Assembly (NCBI GenBank): GCA_902787715.1
Contig: CADAHQ010000008.1
Span: 84,603 to 148,602, forward strand
Reading direction: 5' to 3'
DNA from: an uncultured Lachnospiraceae bacterium
GTDB lineage: Bacteria > Bacillota > Clostridia > Lachnospirales > Lachnospiraceae
DNA length: 64,000 bases
Shown one piece after another: positions 8,631 to 16,400 of this stretch; positions within the stretch are counted from its first letter, which is position 1, and each line of letters opens with the position of its first letter. The translations under genes were made by a program, and so were the position numbers. The notes beneath the pieces were generated by a model. That model worked only from the letters and a program-made list of their open reading frames with translations, had not been told where the DNA came from and did no database searches.

Positions 8631-9200
8631 ATGGACGAGAGCACACTACTTAAAAAACTGACAAGCGAGCCGGAACGGGGCCTGGAGCAGCTGATCCAGA
8701 CTTACGGCCCGGCGGTGCACAAAATCTGCCGATCGATTCTCGCAGACCTTCCGCCGGAGGAGATTGAGGAGGCTGAATCCGATGTGTTCGTAAACATCTG
8801 GCAGCATCGCGACCGAATCCGAACAGACAACGGCTGTTCGCTGAAGAGTTACCTTTACGCAGTTGCGAGAAATGTCGCAAGAGACCGCCTGCGGGCCGCG
8901 AAATCGGCACCGCTCTCCCTCGACCGGGCATTGGAAAACGGCATCGAGCCGGAATCCGGAGAACTCACCGACGACAATGTCGTCCGGGAGTGGCTGCAGG
9001 ACGAGGTGCTGACCTCCTTAGCGGAGCTGGGCGAGCCGGAACACGGGATTTTCCTTGAGCGATACTACCTGGGGCGTAGCGCGAAGGCGATTGCCGAGCG
9101 CCGGGGCCTTCCGCAGAAGAAAGTGGAAAATCTCCTCTACCGCGGCAAAACCAAACTGCGGCAAATCCTCTCGAAAAAAGGAGTCACACCCTATGAGTAA
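8631..9200 (+). CDS. RNA polymerase sigma factor, ECF-like sigma-70
   Basis: This 189-residue group IV-type sigma factor has sigma region 2 at about residues 20-95 (EAESDVFVNIWQHRD, then LKSYLYAVARNVARDRLR). A loop of about 35 residues precedes region 4 at about 125-180 (helix-turn-helix GRSAKAIAERRGLPQKKVENLLYR). The ATG at 8631 is preceded by GGAGGAGACC. The stop overlaps the next gene by eight bases, and that gene encodes a membrane protein placed as its anti-sigma factor. The inducing signal is unknown. Confidence 0.9.
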   Translation: MDESTLLKKLTSEPERGLEQLIQTYGPAVHKICRSILADLPPEEIEEAESDVFVNIWQHRDRIRTDNGCSLKSYLYAVARNVARDRLRAAKSAPLSLDRALENGIEPESGELTDDNVVREWLQDEVLTSLAELGEPEHGIFLERYYLGRSAKAIAERRGLPQKKVENLLYRGKTKLRQILSKKGVTPYE

Positions 9201-10323
9201 ACACGCAAACATCTCCGGCGCCGACGAGCGCCCTGAACTCTTTCGGCAAATCCTTCCGCAGTCCGACGCAGACTGCCTCGACGAGACTCTCCAAGCAATG
9301 CCCGCGGAAGACTTTGACGCCGCTGCAGTCACCGGCAAAACCCTCGCGAAGCTGGGCCTCGGCAGGGCTGATGCGAAGTTGACTGTTGTAAACGAAACGC
9401 CGGTCCGCGAGACCCCGGCGCCGAAGCGCCGGTTCCGCTTCCGGACAGTTTTGATTGCAGCCTGCTGCGCCGTCCTTCTGCTGGCCACTGTTGCGGTTGC
9501 AAAAATCATGCACGACAAAAAAGCCCGCGTGATTGAAATCACGGAGCTCAAAGAACATCTGACGGCGGAGCGCGCAAGCGCCTTCCTTCCGCTCGGACAA
9601 TCCGGGAAGATCGGCGACGTCACGGTCACCGCAGTGGACATGATCGGCGATTCCCACCGCATGTTCGTAGAGGTTTCCACCGATGTTGCCGTGGACGCAG
9701 CGGACGGCTGGCTTGTGGATTATTTGCCACCTGAGGGTGCACTGGGTTTTGCCTGCGCAACCGAAGAAGACGAAATCCTCTCCGACTGCGGAGCCGCGCC
9801 CTTCGCGCGGGACGGGAAGCTGTGGTACATGGTTACCTGCGCGGACAACCGCGATGCCTCCCGGACCATCAACAATCAGACCGTGAAGTTGATTGTCCAA
9901 AGCATAGCCGGCTCCGACGACGAAACGGCACCCCTCATCCTCTCCTGGACCAACCATTACGACGTCACGGACCGGGTTGTTGCCGCGAGCCAAACCGTCG
10001 GCGGATTTCGTGTCGACACGCTCTCCGTTACCGCCTGTGACCTCACGGTGGTTCTGTCCGGCGACACATCAGGCTACAGCCTCGATTACATCACCTTGAC
10101 GGACGGCAGCCGCCTCTACGAAATTGCAAACACGACCCTTCCGTTGTATCCGTTGACCGAGCTTAAGCGCAGCTACGACAACGACGGAAAACTCCTTTCG
10201 GAGCGCCGTTACTACAGCCTTTTGGAAGGATTTGCCGTGGAGCCGGGCGGTGACGCCGTCTTCGTTCCGGCCGCAAAAGTCGCTTCCGTGACCATCGGCG
10301 GCGTGACGATTCCGGTGAAATAA
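9193..10323 (+). CDS. Probable membrane-anchored anti-sigma factor
   Basis: The 376-residue product has a cytoplasmic N-terminal segment of about 84 residues, one membrane helix at about 85-104 (preceded by KRRFRFR) and an extracytoplasmic domain of about 270 residues. That domain looks like the DUF4179-type ectodomains common in sigma/anti-sigma pairs of Clostridia. It begins inside the last codons of the sigma-factor gene (ATG at 9193-9195), so translation is coupled. I infer that the N-terminal segment binds the sigma factor; no classic zinc anti-sigma motif is visible. Confidence 0.75.
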   Translation: MSKHANISGADERPELFRQILPQSDADCLDETLQAMPAEDFDAAAVTGKTLAKLGLGRADAKLTVVNETPVRETPAPKRRFRFRTVLIAACCAVLLLATVAVAKIMHDKKARVIEITELKEHLTAERASAFLPLGQSGKIGDVTVTAVDMIGDSHRMFVEVSTDVAVDAADGWLVDYLPPEGALGFACATEEDEILSDCGAAPFARDGKLWYMVTCADNRDASRTINNQTVKLIVQSIAGSDDETAPLILSWTNHYDVTDRVVAASQTVGGFRVDTLSVTACDLTVVLSGDTSGYSLDYITLTDGSRLYEIANTTLPLYPLTELKRSYDNDGKLLSERRYYSLLEGFAVEPGGDAVFVPAAKVASVTIGGVTIPVK

Positions 10324-10348
10324 ACAGAATTGTAAAGCAAACAATAAA

Positions 10349-10385
10349 GCCCGCTGCAGCGTGACAACTACAGCGGGCGTTTTTC
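10349..10385 (+). terminator. Intrinsic terminator between convergent operons
   Basis: GCCCGCTG at 10349-10356 pairs with CAGCGGGC at 10371-10378, followed by GTTTTTC. On the other strand the same stem is followed by TTTATTGTTT, so it can also end the opposing ABC-transporter operon. Confidence 0.85.
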
Positions 10386-10415
10386 TTGAAGTTGCGGACG
10401 GATTTGCCGACCCGG

Positions 10416-11678
10416 TTACCGGTTTCGCTCCGGCACGGAAAGGAGGGCGGAAATGCCGAGAAGAACCGCTGTGCCGACGGCAAGCGGAAGAAGGGACGCA
10501 CCCTCAAAGAACCGCAGGTAGTACTGCGGCAGGAGCGCGGCGCGAAGATAGCGAATCGCCGGAAAGACGGTCGCCACATCGAGAAGAATCGGGCAGCAGA
10601 GGTAGCTGATGAGCGTGAGAATCGGAATCATCGCGCAGACCGCATGCACCGAAGGGATCAAAAAGCGCAGAATGTTGGCAAATGCAGCCACAAAAAGGAC
10701 GTACAGCACCATGGCCGCAAGTTCCGCGCCCGTAGTTTTCCAAAGGCCCGCGATAATCAGGCAGGCGATGCCTGCAATGCCGGCCATCACAGTGGGCAAC
10801 AAAAGCGAAGCGAAGGAAAGCAACGGCCTGCGCTCTCTCGCCATCACGCGGAAACGCCCCTCGGCGTCGTCCTGGTACCAGAACACAAGGCCCGCAAGGC
10901 CTGTGAGGAGCACGAAAATAGCAACCGTGCCGCGGATGGGCTTCGTGAGAACGCTGTCCGCTTCCGCTAAGGCCGGGTCGGTCTCGATTTCGCCGGTCCG
11001 GGCGTCCACCGGTACATATTCCACAATCGGCCCGGTGGCCATCTGCTTCGCAAAGCCGTCCCGCACCAGGGTCTCCACCGCCTGGGCGTCCATGCCGTCG
11101 ATGTCGCTGCGGTTTACGAGATAGTCGCTCACCACCTTGAAGGACAGCACACGGTTTAACTTATCGTAGACGATCTCGTTGACAAATTCCCCGTACACCG
11201 TGCGCTCTGAGACAACCGCAGTGATCATCCCGCGCCACTCGTCCGTGAGAATCTTCCCCGCCATGTCCGCGGAGAAAACGTAGCCGCATTCGGCGCGGCC
11301 GGCCGCCACGTCGCTGTAGAGGTCTTCCTCGTCCTCGCACTCGTAGAACAAAAACTGTTCCGGCACCTTCTCCGTCATCTCCGACAGAAAATGCTTCGAC
11401 AGCTCATCGTGCTCCTCGAACCAGACGGCCACGTGAAGTTTGCCGTCATTTTCCGTGATGAGAGCGCGGTACAGAAGGATGACCGCCGGAAGCATCAGAA
11501 GAATCAAAACAAAGGAGGGCTTCTTAAGGAGGCGCTTTGCGGTGAGAAACGTCCACACAAAGAACCGCCGCACGGCCCCGCGAGCTTTCGAGCGGCCGTC
11601 CGACCCACGGGAAGCAAGCTCATCCGCAGAAGCGAATGCGCCGCGCACCGGGTTCGATTGTGTCTCATGGTTTTCCAT
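10416..11678 (-). CDS. ABC-2-type transporter permease B
   Basis: This 420-residue protein has the ABC-2 layout: an N-terminal cytoplasmic tail, a first membrane helix near residues 55-72, a large extracytoplasmic domain (about 75-280) and five or more hydrophobic helices toward the C-terminus. The ATG at 11678 is chosen because CGGAGGCAAATTC precedes it; the longer frame runs into the neighbouring permease. With the paralogous permease at 11776 and the ATPase at 14740 it should form a heteromeric exporter. Substrate unknown. Confidence 0.82.
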   Translation of the reverse strand: MENHETQSNPVRGAFASADELASRGSDGRSKARGAVRRFFVWTFLTAKRLLKKPSFVLILLMLPAVILLYRALITENDGKLHVAVWFEEHDELSKHFLSEMTEKVPEQFLFYECEDEEDLYSDVAAGRAECGYVFSADMAGKILTDEWRGMITAVVSERTVYGEFVNEIVYDKLNRVLSFKVVSDYLVNRSDIDGMDAQAVETLVRDGFAKQMATGPIVEYVPVDARTGEIETDPALAEADSVLTKPIRGTVAIFVLLTGLAGLVFWYQDDAEGRFRVMARERRPLLSFASLLLPTVMAGIAGIACLIIAGLWKTTGAELAAMVLYVLFVAAFANILRFLIPSVHAVCAMIPILTLISYLCCPILLDVATVFPAIRYLRAALLPQYYLRFFEGASLLPLAVGTAVLLGISALLSVPERNR

Positions 11679-11775
11679 GAATTTGCCTCCGTAAGTCACG
11701 TTACGCCGCAAGCCCCTTGCGGCCGCCTTCAGGGTTTCCCGGGTCGCCGCACGGCAATGCGGCCGCACCGGGTTT

Positions 11776-13029
11776 CTATCGTTGCTCGCGCCAGCGGTTC
11801 CAGGCCATGAGCCCCACCGTGATGAGGAACGCGGCCAATGCCTCCGCCAAAACCACCAGCGTGCCGCGCACATCCGCGGATTGCGACAGGCCGCCCACCG
11901 ATACATGGAGCATGGTGGCGGTCGGAAGGAACCGTCCGGGCCCGCGCACAAGTTTCGGCAGATACGCCGACGGCACGATGCAGCCCGACGCATAGCCCAT
12001 AATCGCCGTGATTAAGAACAACAGAATGATCCCGCCGATCTGGTTCGCGGCAAATGTGTACACCAGCAAAACGATGGCCGCCGCCAGCAGCAACACCGGG
12101 ATGCCGCACAAAAACCAGTACCCGAGCTCGCCGACTTTCGTGATGGCGAAGTATCGGTCAAAGGTGTCCGGCCACCGAAGCCAGAAGAAGAACAGAATCA
12201 AAAACACCGTCGCGTAAAATGCAAAGAACAGCAACAAAACCGACAGGTATCTTGCAAGCGCCAGAAGCGGCGCACCGATGCCGCGCATCTTAAGCTGATC
12301 CTCCAGCGCCTTCGAGTCGCCCTTTAAAAGCGTTCCGCAGGCGACACCGCCGAGCATCAGAAGCATCACAAGCCCCGCGCAGAAGTAGTACTGGAACAGC
12401 GTCCTCCCGTAGGTTCCCGACGCATCCTCCGTCACATAGCTCTCGGCGCGGTTGATGACGCGGTCGGCCAGTGCATTTTCCAAGTCGGTCTGCACGCGGG
12501 ACGCGTCCGTCTCGTCCGCCCCGTAGTGCTCCGCTGCCGCGACGCCGCTCTGCACGTACGCCGACGACACCTTGATTAAAGAGCAGCCGACCTCCACGAT
12601 GCCGACCATCAAGCCCTGGTTTAAGCTGTTGGAAAGCCGCGGCGAGTAAAGCTTCGCGGCCCCCGCGAAATTGTCCGAAAAAACGCTGTCCACAAAGTCG
12701 GGCGGGAACACCATCACGCCGTCGTAGCGGCCCTCCTTAAGGCCCGCCATGCCGTCCGCCTCGTCCGTCTCCGAGAAGCGGAACACCGTCGACGCCGCGC
12801 CCGCGGACTGCAGCACGTCGAGGCCGAAGTTCTCAATGTACGAGTCGTTCATCACCAGGGCAATCTTCACGGCGCCCCGGTCCTCATTCTCCCCGAGGGC
12901 CTTCTGTCCGCACAAAGCGACCGCAGCAAACAAGGTCACCAGCAAAACGGTGCCCAGATAGTACTGCGGTACGATTTTCAGCGCGCGCTTCCCCTCAAGC
13001 GAGAGGAATTGCCGAAACAGTTTGCCCAT
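11776..13029 (-). CDS. ABC-2-type transporter permease A
   Basis: This 417-residue permease is built like its downstream neighbour: a helix near residues 22-42, an extracytoplasmic region of about 170 residues, then about five helices. The ectodomain carries a YhgE/Pip-like layout, as in ABC-2 exporters of Firmicutes, but no substrate motif is evident. The start at 13029 follows GGGGAGGTAACCT. It lies 97 bp upstream of permease B. Confidence 0.82.
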   Translation of the reverse strand: MGKLFRQFLSLEGKRALKIVPQYYLGTVLLVTLFAAVALCGQKALGENEDRGAVKIALVMNDSYIENFGLDVLQSAGAASTVFRFSETDEADGMAGLKEGRYDGVMVFPPDFVDSVFSDNFAGAAKLYSPRLSNSLNQGLMVGIVEVGCSLIKVSSAYVQSGVAAAEHYGADETDASRVQTDLENALADRVINRAESYVTEDASGTYGRTLFQYYFCAGLVMLLMLGGVACGTLLKGDSKALEDQLKMRGIGAPLLALARYLSVLLLFFAFYATVFLILFFFWLRWPDTFDRYFAITKVGELGYWFLCGIPVLLLAAAIVLLVYTFAANQIGGIILLFLITAIMGYASGCIVPSAYLPKLVRGPGRFLPTATMLHVSVGGLSQSADVRGTLVVLAEALAAFLITVGLMAWNRWREQR

Positions 13030-13099
13030 AGGTTACCTCCCCGTCCGCGCCCGCGGACGGATTTGCCGCTTTGTCGGCGGATGATAGTTATCCGTTGCA

Positions 13100-14728
13100 T
13101 CAGCGGATGAATTTGTTGTAATACCACTCGAGCTGCTCTTTGCCTTCCTTGATCAGCTCCTGCGCCTCCTCCGGCGTAAGGGTCAGAATGTCGATAAGCT
13201 GCCCCTCCGGCTTCTCCGGCGCGTACTGCGTCGGCGCAAAAACAAGCCGTCCGGAGAACGAGGCGTTCTTGCCGGTATAACGGTCGGCAAATGCAACCTC
13301 ATTCACGTTGATTTCCCACCCGGTCTTGTAATTGCACTCGCCGGTGAGCTTCATGGTGCCCACCGTGTCGCCCTTGTAGACCGTGTTGGCCTCCAGGTCG
13401 AGAAGCGCACCCGCGATGTTATAGTTGATGGCGGCGTTAAAGCCGTACTGCGGCATATCCGGGAGCTGCAGCGAAACTTCGATGCGGGAGGACACGCGGG
13501 CGCGGGTTGCATTTACCGTCTTCTTCGCGTCCAGCCCGTAGCTCTTGCCGTCGATGTCGGCCTTCACCGTGAGGTACATCTTGTCCTGCGGATCCTCCTC
13601 GCCGACGCACAGAAGCTCCGCGTTCACCTTCGCGGGCTTGCCGTACACAAGGCCGCTCACCTCCGCGGTCAACTTCGCAAGCTCGCCTGCCTTCGTCACG
13701 TAAGCGAACACCCGCACGCCGTTGTCATCCGGGTCCGAGGCGGCCGGCGCAAGCTTCCACGCCTTGTGCACCTCCGCAACAGCGCTCTCGCCGCCGACGG
13801 CACCGGCCACGGCGCTCGCCATCTCATAAAATTCATCCTCATTCACCTGGATGCGGAACACGTAGCAGGGCACTTTCTCCGAGCCGATGACCACCATCTC
13901 CGTGAGCACCTTGCCCTTGGCGTCCTTGCATTGTTCGTATTCGATGGCGCCTAAGAGGTGATCCATCAGGGATTCCTCCGCCGGATACGTGGCCGCCAGC
14001 GCCTTCTTGGCATTCTTAAACATGAGCGCGCCCTTCTTAAGAAGCGCGATTCCGCTCTCCGCCGCCCCCTTGGCAGACTCCTGCGTCTCGGGCTTTAGCA
14101 TGTCCCAAAGCGGCGCGGATTCCCATTTGCCGGGGATTTCTTTTATCTTTGCGTACAGGACTTCCTTCAGAAGCTTCGGGGACGTCAGGTACACCGAATC
14201 CCCGTCGTAGTACGTCTTAAGAAGCGACAGGCTCAGGGCGCTTATGGACCCGCGCAGGTCCATTCCCACGTTGTCGCCGTCCAGTCCTATATTGATGCCG
14301 AACCCAAACCCCACGTAGTCCGAGAGGGGCTTGGAGGTGTCTTCCGCATCGTCTGCCTTTCCGAAGCCGAGGTCAGCGAGGGTCAGGTTCGTCCCGCGAA
14401 GCGTAAGCGAAATGCCGATGTCCGTGGGCGCCTTGTCGAAAATCTCCGCCAAATCCTGCATATGCATGGCCTTCATCAGCGGCTCGCGGTACCCCAGGCC
14501 GTCCGCCCAGGCGTCCCGAAGCGCTGCCCGGCACATCTCCTGCGGCGTCTTACGGTGCGCTGCCTTGTACAAAAGCACACCGGCCCCGATAACGCAAATA
14601 AGCCCAACCGGGATGAGCCATACCCACCACCGCAGGGCTTTTTTCTTCATCGGCTTTTCCTCATCGGTCCAGACCACGTTCCCGTTTTCGTCAAAGGGCG
14701 GCCGGACCAAGGTCTTCTTCTCGTCCAT
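13100..14728 (-). CDS. Single-pass membrane protein of unknown function, ABC operon
   Basis: I do not recognise this 542-residue protein. It has a 30-residue N-terminal tail (with the acidic stretch FDENGNVVWTDEE), one membrane helix at about 35-55, and about 485 residues that should lie outside the membrane. These are rich in alternating hydrophobic/polar stretches typical of beta structure, and are reminiscent of large beta-sandwich or lipid-carrier-like ectodomains. No lipobox is seen. A GTG at 14743 would overlap the ATPase stop, but the ATG at 14728, with GAGG just upstream, is preferred. Its place between ATPase and permeases suggests an accessory component of that exporter. Confidence 0.7.
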   Translation of the reverse strand: MDEKKTLVRPPFDENGNVVWTDEEKPMKKKALRWWVWLIPVGLICVIGAGVLLYKAAHRKTPQEMCRAALRDAWADGLGYREPLMKAMHMQDLAEIFDKAPTDIGISLTLRGTNLTLADLGFGKADDAEDTSKPLSDYVGFGFGINIGLDGDNVGMDLRGSISALSLSLLKTYYDGDSVYLTSPKLLKEVLYAKIKEIPGKWESAPLWDMLKPETQESAKGAAESGIALLKKGALMFKNAKKALAATYPAEESLMDHLLGAIEYEQCKDAKGKVLTEMVVIGSEKVPCYVFRIQVNEDEFYEMASAVAGAVGGESAVAEVHKAWKLAPAASDPDDNGVRVFAYVTKAGELAKLTAEVSGLVYGKPAKVNAELLCVGEEDPQDKMYLTVKADIDGKSYGLDAKKTVNATRARVSSRIEVSLQLPDMPQYGFNAAINYNIAGALLDLEANTVYKGDTVGTMKLTGECNYKTGWEINVNEVAFADRYTGKNASFSGRLVFAPTQYAPEKPEGQLIDILTLTPEEAQELIKEGKEQLEWYYNKFIR

Positions 14729-14739
14729 ACAAACCTCGT

Positions 14740-15423
14740 TCACTGTCCGCGCTTGAGCTCCGCGAGCAGACCGTCTCCGCGAAGTGTACGGTCGACCTCA
14801 CGCAACACGCCGTTTTGCATCACCATCAGTTTGTCCACGATGGAGAGCGCCTCCTCATCGTGGGTCGTGATCACCACGATGCCGCCGCGCCGCTTGTGCT
14901 CCGCAAGATAATCGCGGATGGCCTCCTTGCAGATGAGGTCCAGCGCCGCATCCGGCTCATCGAGAATCAGCACCGGCGGGTCGTTGGCCACCGCGCAACC
15001 GATGCTTAAGCGCTTCTTCATACCGCCCGACATGGCATCCACACGCACATCGATAAATTCAGGAATCCCAAGCATCGCAAGGGTTCCCTTCTCAAGCTCC
15101 TGCTCGATGTCATATCGGCTGTTGCAATACCACAGACGCAGATTGTCGCGGGCCGTGAGCTCGGGAATCAGAGGATTTTCCTGCGGAACGTAACCGATCA
15201 GACGCTCGCGCTCCTCGGTCTCCCGGAGCATGTCATGTCCGAACGCAACGAAACTGCCGCCACCCGCTTTCAGGGTGCCGGCCATAATCTTTAAGAGGGT
15301 GGATTTGCCGCTTCCGTTCGCGCCCGCGATCGCCACGCACTCTCCCTGCTTCGCAGAGAACGTCGCGTCCCGCAGCACCACCTTCTTACCGTACTGTTTC
15401 GTAATCCCGTTTACGGTAATCAT
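14740..15423 (-). CDS. ABC transporter ATP-binding protein
   Basis: This 227-residue ATPase has Walker A (GANGSGKST, about residues 34-42), the Q-loop (VPQENP), the signature MSGGMKKRL, Walker B (LILDEPDAALD) and the switch His in TTHDEE. Size and layout match ATPases that pair with ABC-2 permeases, encoded downstream. It starts 5 bases after the stop of the microprotein gene. Confidence 0.93.
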   Translation of the reverse strand: MITVNGITKQYGKKVVLRDATFSAKQGECVAIAGANGSGKSTLLKIMAGTLKAGGGSFVAFGHDMLRETEERERLIGYVPQENPLIPELTARDNLRLWYCNSRYDIEQELEKGTLAMLGIPEFIDVRVDAMSGGMKKRLSIGCAVANDPPVLILDEPDAALDLICKEAIRDYLAEHKRRGGIVVITTHDEEALSIVDKLMVMQNGVLREVDRTLRGDGLLAELKRGQ

Positions 15424-15428
15424 AATTC

Positions 15429-15533
15429 CTACTTAACCATCCACGCAAGAAGGCAAACAACCATAGCCAAAACCAGAACAATCGCCATAATCTTAACGAT
15501 CATCTTCTGGGTCTTCTTACTAAAGAAATTCAT
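15429..15533 (-). CDS. Prli42-like single-span membrane microprotein (34 aa)
   Basis: The minus strand from ATG 15533 encodes 34 residues: a polar, Lys-rich N-terminus (MNFFSKKTQKM), a strongly hydrophobic helix of about 20 residues and a short WMVK tail. A GGAGAGGAAGGAT ribosome binding site precedes it and it is followed after 5 bases by the ABC ATPase, so it heads that operon. Length and layout resemble the Prli42/DUF4044 family of tiny stressosome-associated proteins in Firmicutes. That similarity is an impression from layout and not a demonstrated homology. Confidence 0.72.
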   Translation of the reverse strand: MNFFSKKTQKMIVKIMAIVLVLAMVVCLLAWMVK

Positions 15534-15649
15534 ATTCTATCCTTCCTCTCCGCCCGCTTTCGGAGCGATTCCTTTGATTCGCGGCGCATCTTCCATTGTG
15601 CCGCCACATCCTACGCAGCCGCGGAATCCCGCCCGGCCGCTATGTTGCC

Positions 15650-15678
15650 ATTGTATCGAAAAACACGGTAAAAGTCAA
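15650..15678 (-). promoter_or_regulatory. Promoter of the microprotein/ABC exporter operon
   Basis: The minus strand reads TTGACT (15678-15673), 17 bases, TACAAT (15655-15650). The predicted transcript start near 15643 leaves a leader of about 110 bases before the ATG at 15533. Confidence 0.75.
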
Positions 15679-15791
15679 TCATTCCGTTGTAATACGTCGG
15701 GTTACGAAATTTCGGGGTTCGGCCTCTTCTGCACTTCAGCACTTCTGCACTTCTGCAATCCGGGGCGGTTCGCGTTCCCGGCGATTCAGGT

Positions 15792-15853
15792 GGGGCGAGC
15801 TTCCGGATTGCCCGGGGAGGAGGTTCCGGCAATCCGAGGGGGCGAGCTTCCGG
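15792..15853. repeat. Direct repeat GGGGCGAGCTTCCGG with internal inverted repeat
   Basis: The 15-mer occurs at 15792-15806 and 15839-15853. Between them CGGATTGCC (15804-15812) pairs with GGCAATCCG (15828-15836) across a 15-base loop. Confidence 0.75.
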
Positions 15854-15887
15854 CGCACAGCTTGTTCAAAAAGACTCTTTTGAGAAA

Positions 15888-16109
15888 TTGTACCGCCCAT
15901 AGTGCCGGATTTGTGTTCCGGGCGGTACACTTCAGCTCTCTACCCCATTTTTCAGAAGTCTTTTATCATACAATTTGCGATTTAATGGCAATGGATTATG
16001 ATACTATCAACTCATCGCAAAAGATAACTGACATAAACGCTTCCCTGCTGCAAACAAGTCCTCTCTCCGTACCGCCCGGTAACCGATTTCTCTTCTCTGG
16101 GCGGTACAA
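15888..16109. repeat. 222-bp element with 12-bp terminal inverted repeats
   Basis: TTGTACCGCCCA at 15888-15899 is mirrored by TGGGCGGTACAA at 16098-16109. Each end is itself a hairpin: TGTACCGCCC/GGGCGGTACA at 15889-15929 and GTACCGCCC/GGGCGGTAC at 16069-16107, both with 21-base loops of different sequence. There is no coding potential inside and I see no clear target-site duplication. It is MITE-like in layout only. Confidence 0.7.
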
Positions 16110-16185
16110 ACTGCAAAAACAGTCATTTGATACCGGTTCAAATTGCAGAGAGGGTAAAAGCGCCAAAACAAAAGGCAAGAAGTCA

Positions 16186-16227
16186 AGCCAAGAAGCAAGA
16201 AACCAAAGCCAAGAAGCAAGAAACCAA
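16186..16227. repeat. 21-bp tandem duplication
   Basis: A purine-rich 21-base unit starting AGCCAAGAAGCAAGAAACC is repeated exactly at 16186-16206 and 16207-16227. A further partial match precedes it. Confidence 0.85.
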
Positions 16228-16273
16228 AGACAAAACCACCGCGGGACACTCAAAAGCCCACCACCGGTCCGTC

Positions 16274-16314
16274 AAAAACGACCGCAGGGCGGTCATTTTT
16301 GACCGCCCTGCGGT
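16274..16314 (-). terminator. Intrinsic terminator of the GH13 gene
   Basis: On the minus strand a 15-bp perfect stem (ACCGCAGGGCGGTCA, 16281-16295, with 16300-16314) and a 4-base loop are followed by CGTTTTTG. It lies 87 bases beyond the GH13 stop. Confidence 0.8.
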
Positions 16315-16400
16315 TGTAGTCAAGTCCGGCCAGGCTCTAGTGTGTAAGTCCAAAGCATGTCCGATCAATCTCAAGATTCAATTCTACCGGAACGGCACCC

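Larger units (their letters stand above)
15534..16400. other. 867-bp gene-free region rich in repeats
   Basis: The long plus-strand frame through here lacks a ribosome binding site and is built partly from repeats, so I do not accept it. The region holds the promoter of the ABC operon, a GGGGCGAGCTTCCGG direct repeat, a 222-bp element with terminal inverted repeats, a 21-bp tandem duplication and a strong terminator-like hairpin for the GH13 gene. Confidence 0.7.

Noticed and set aside
15574-16302. A 242-codon plus-strand frame in the repeat-rich gap
   Set aside because: No ribosome binding site; composition is driven by repeats and hairpins and no domain is recognisable.
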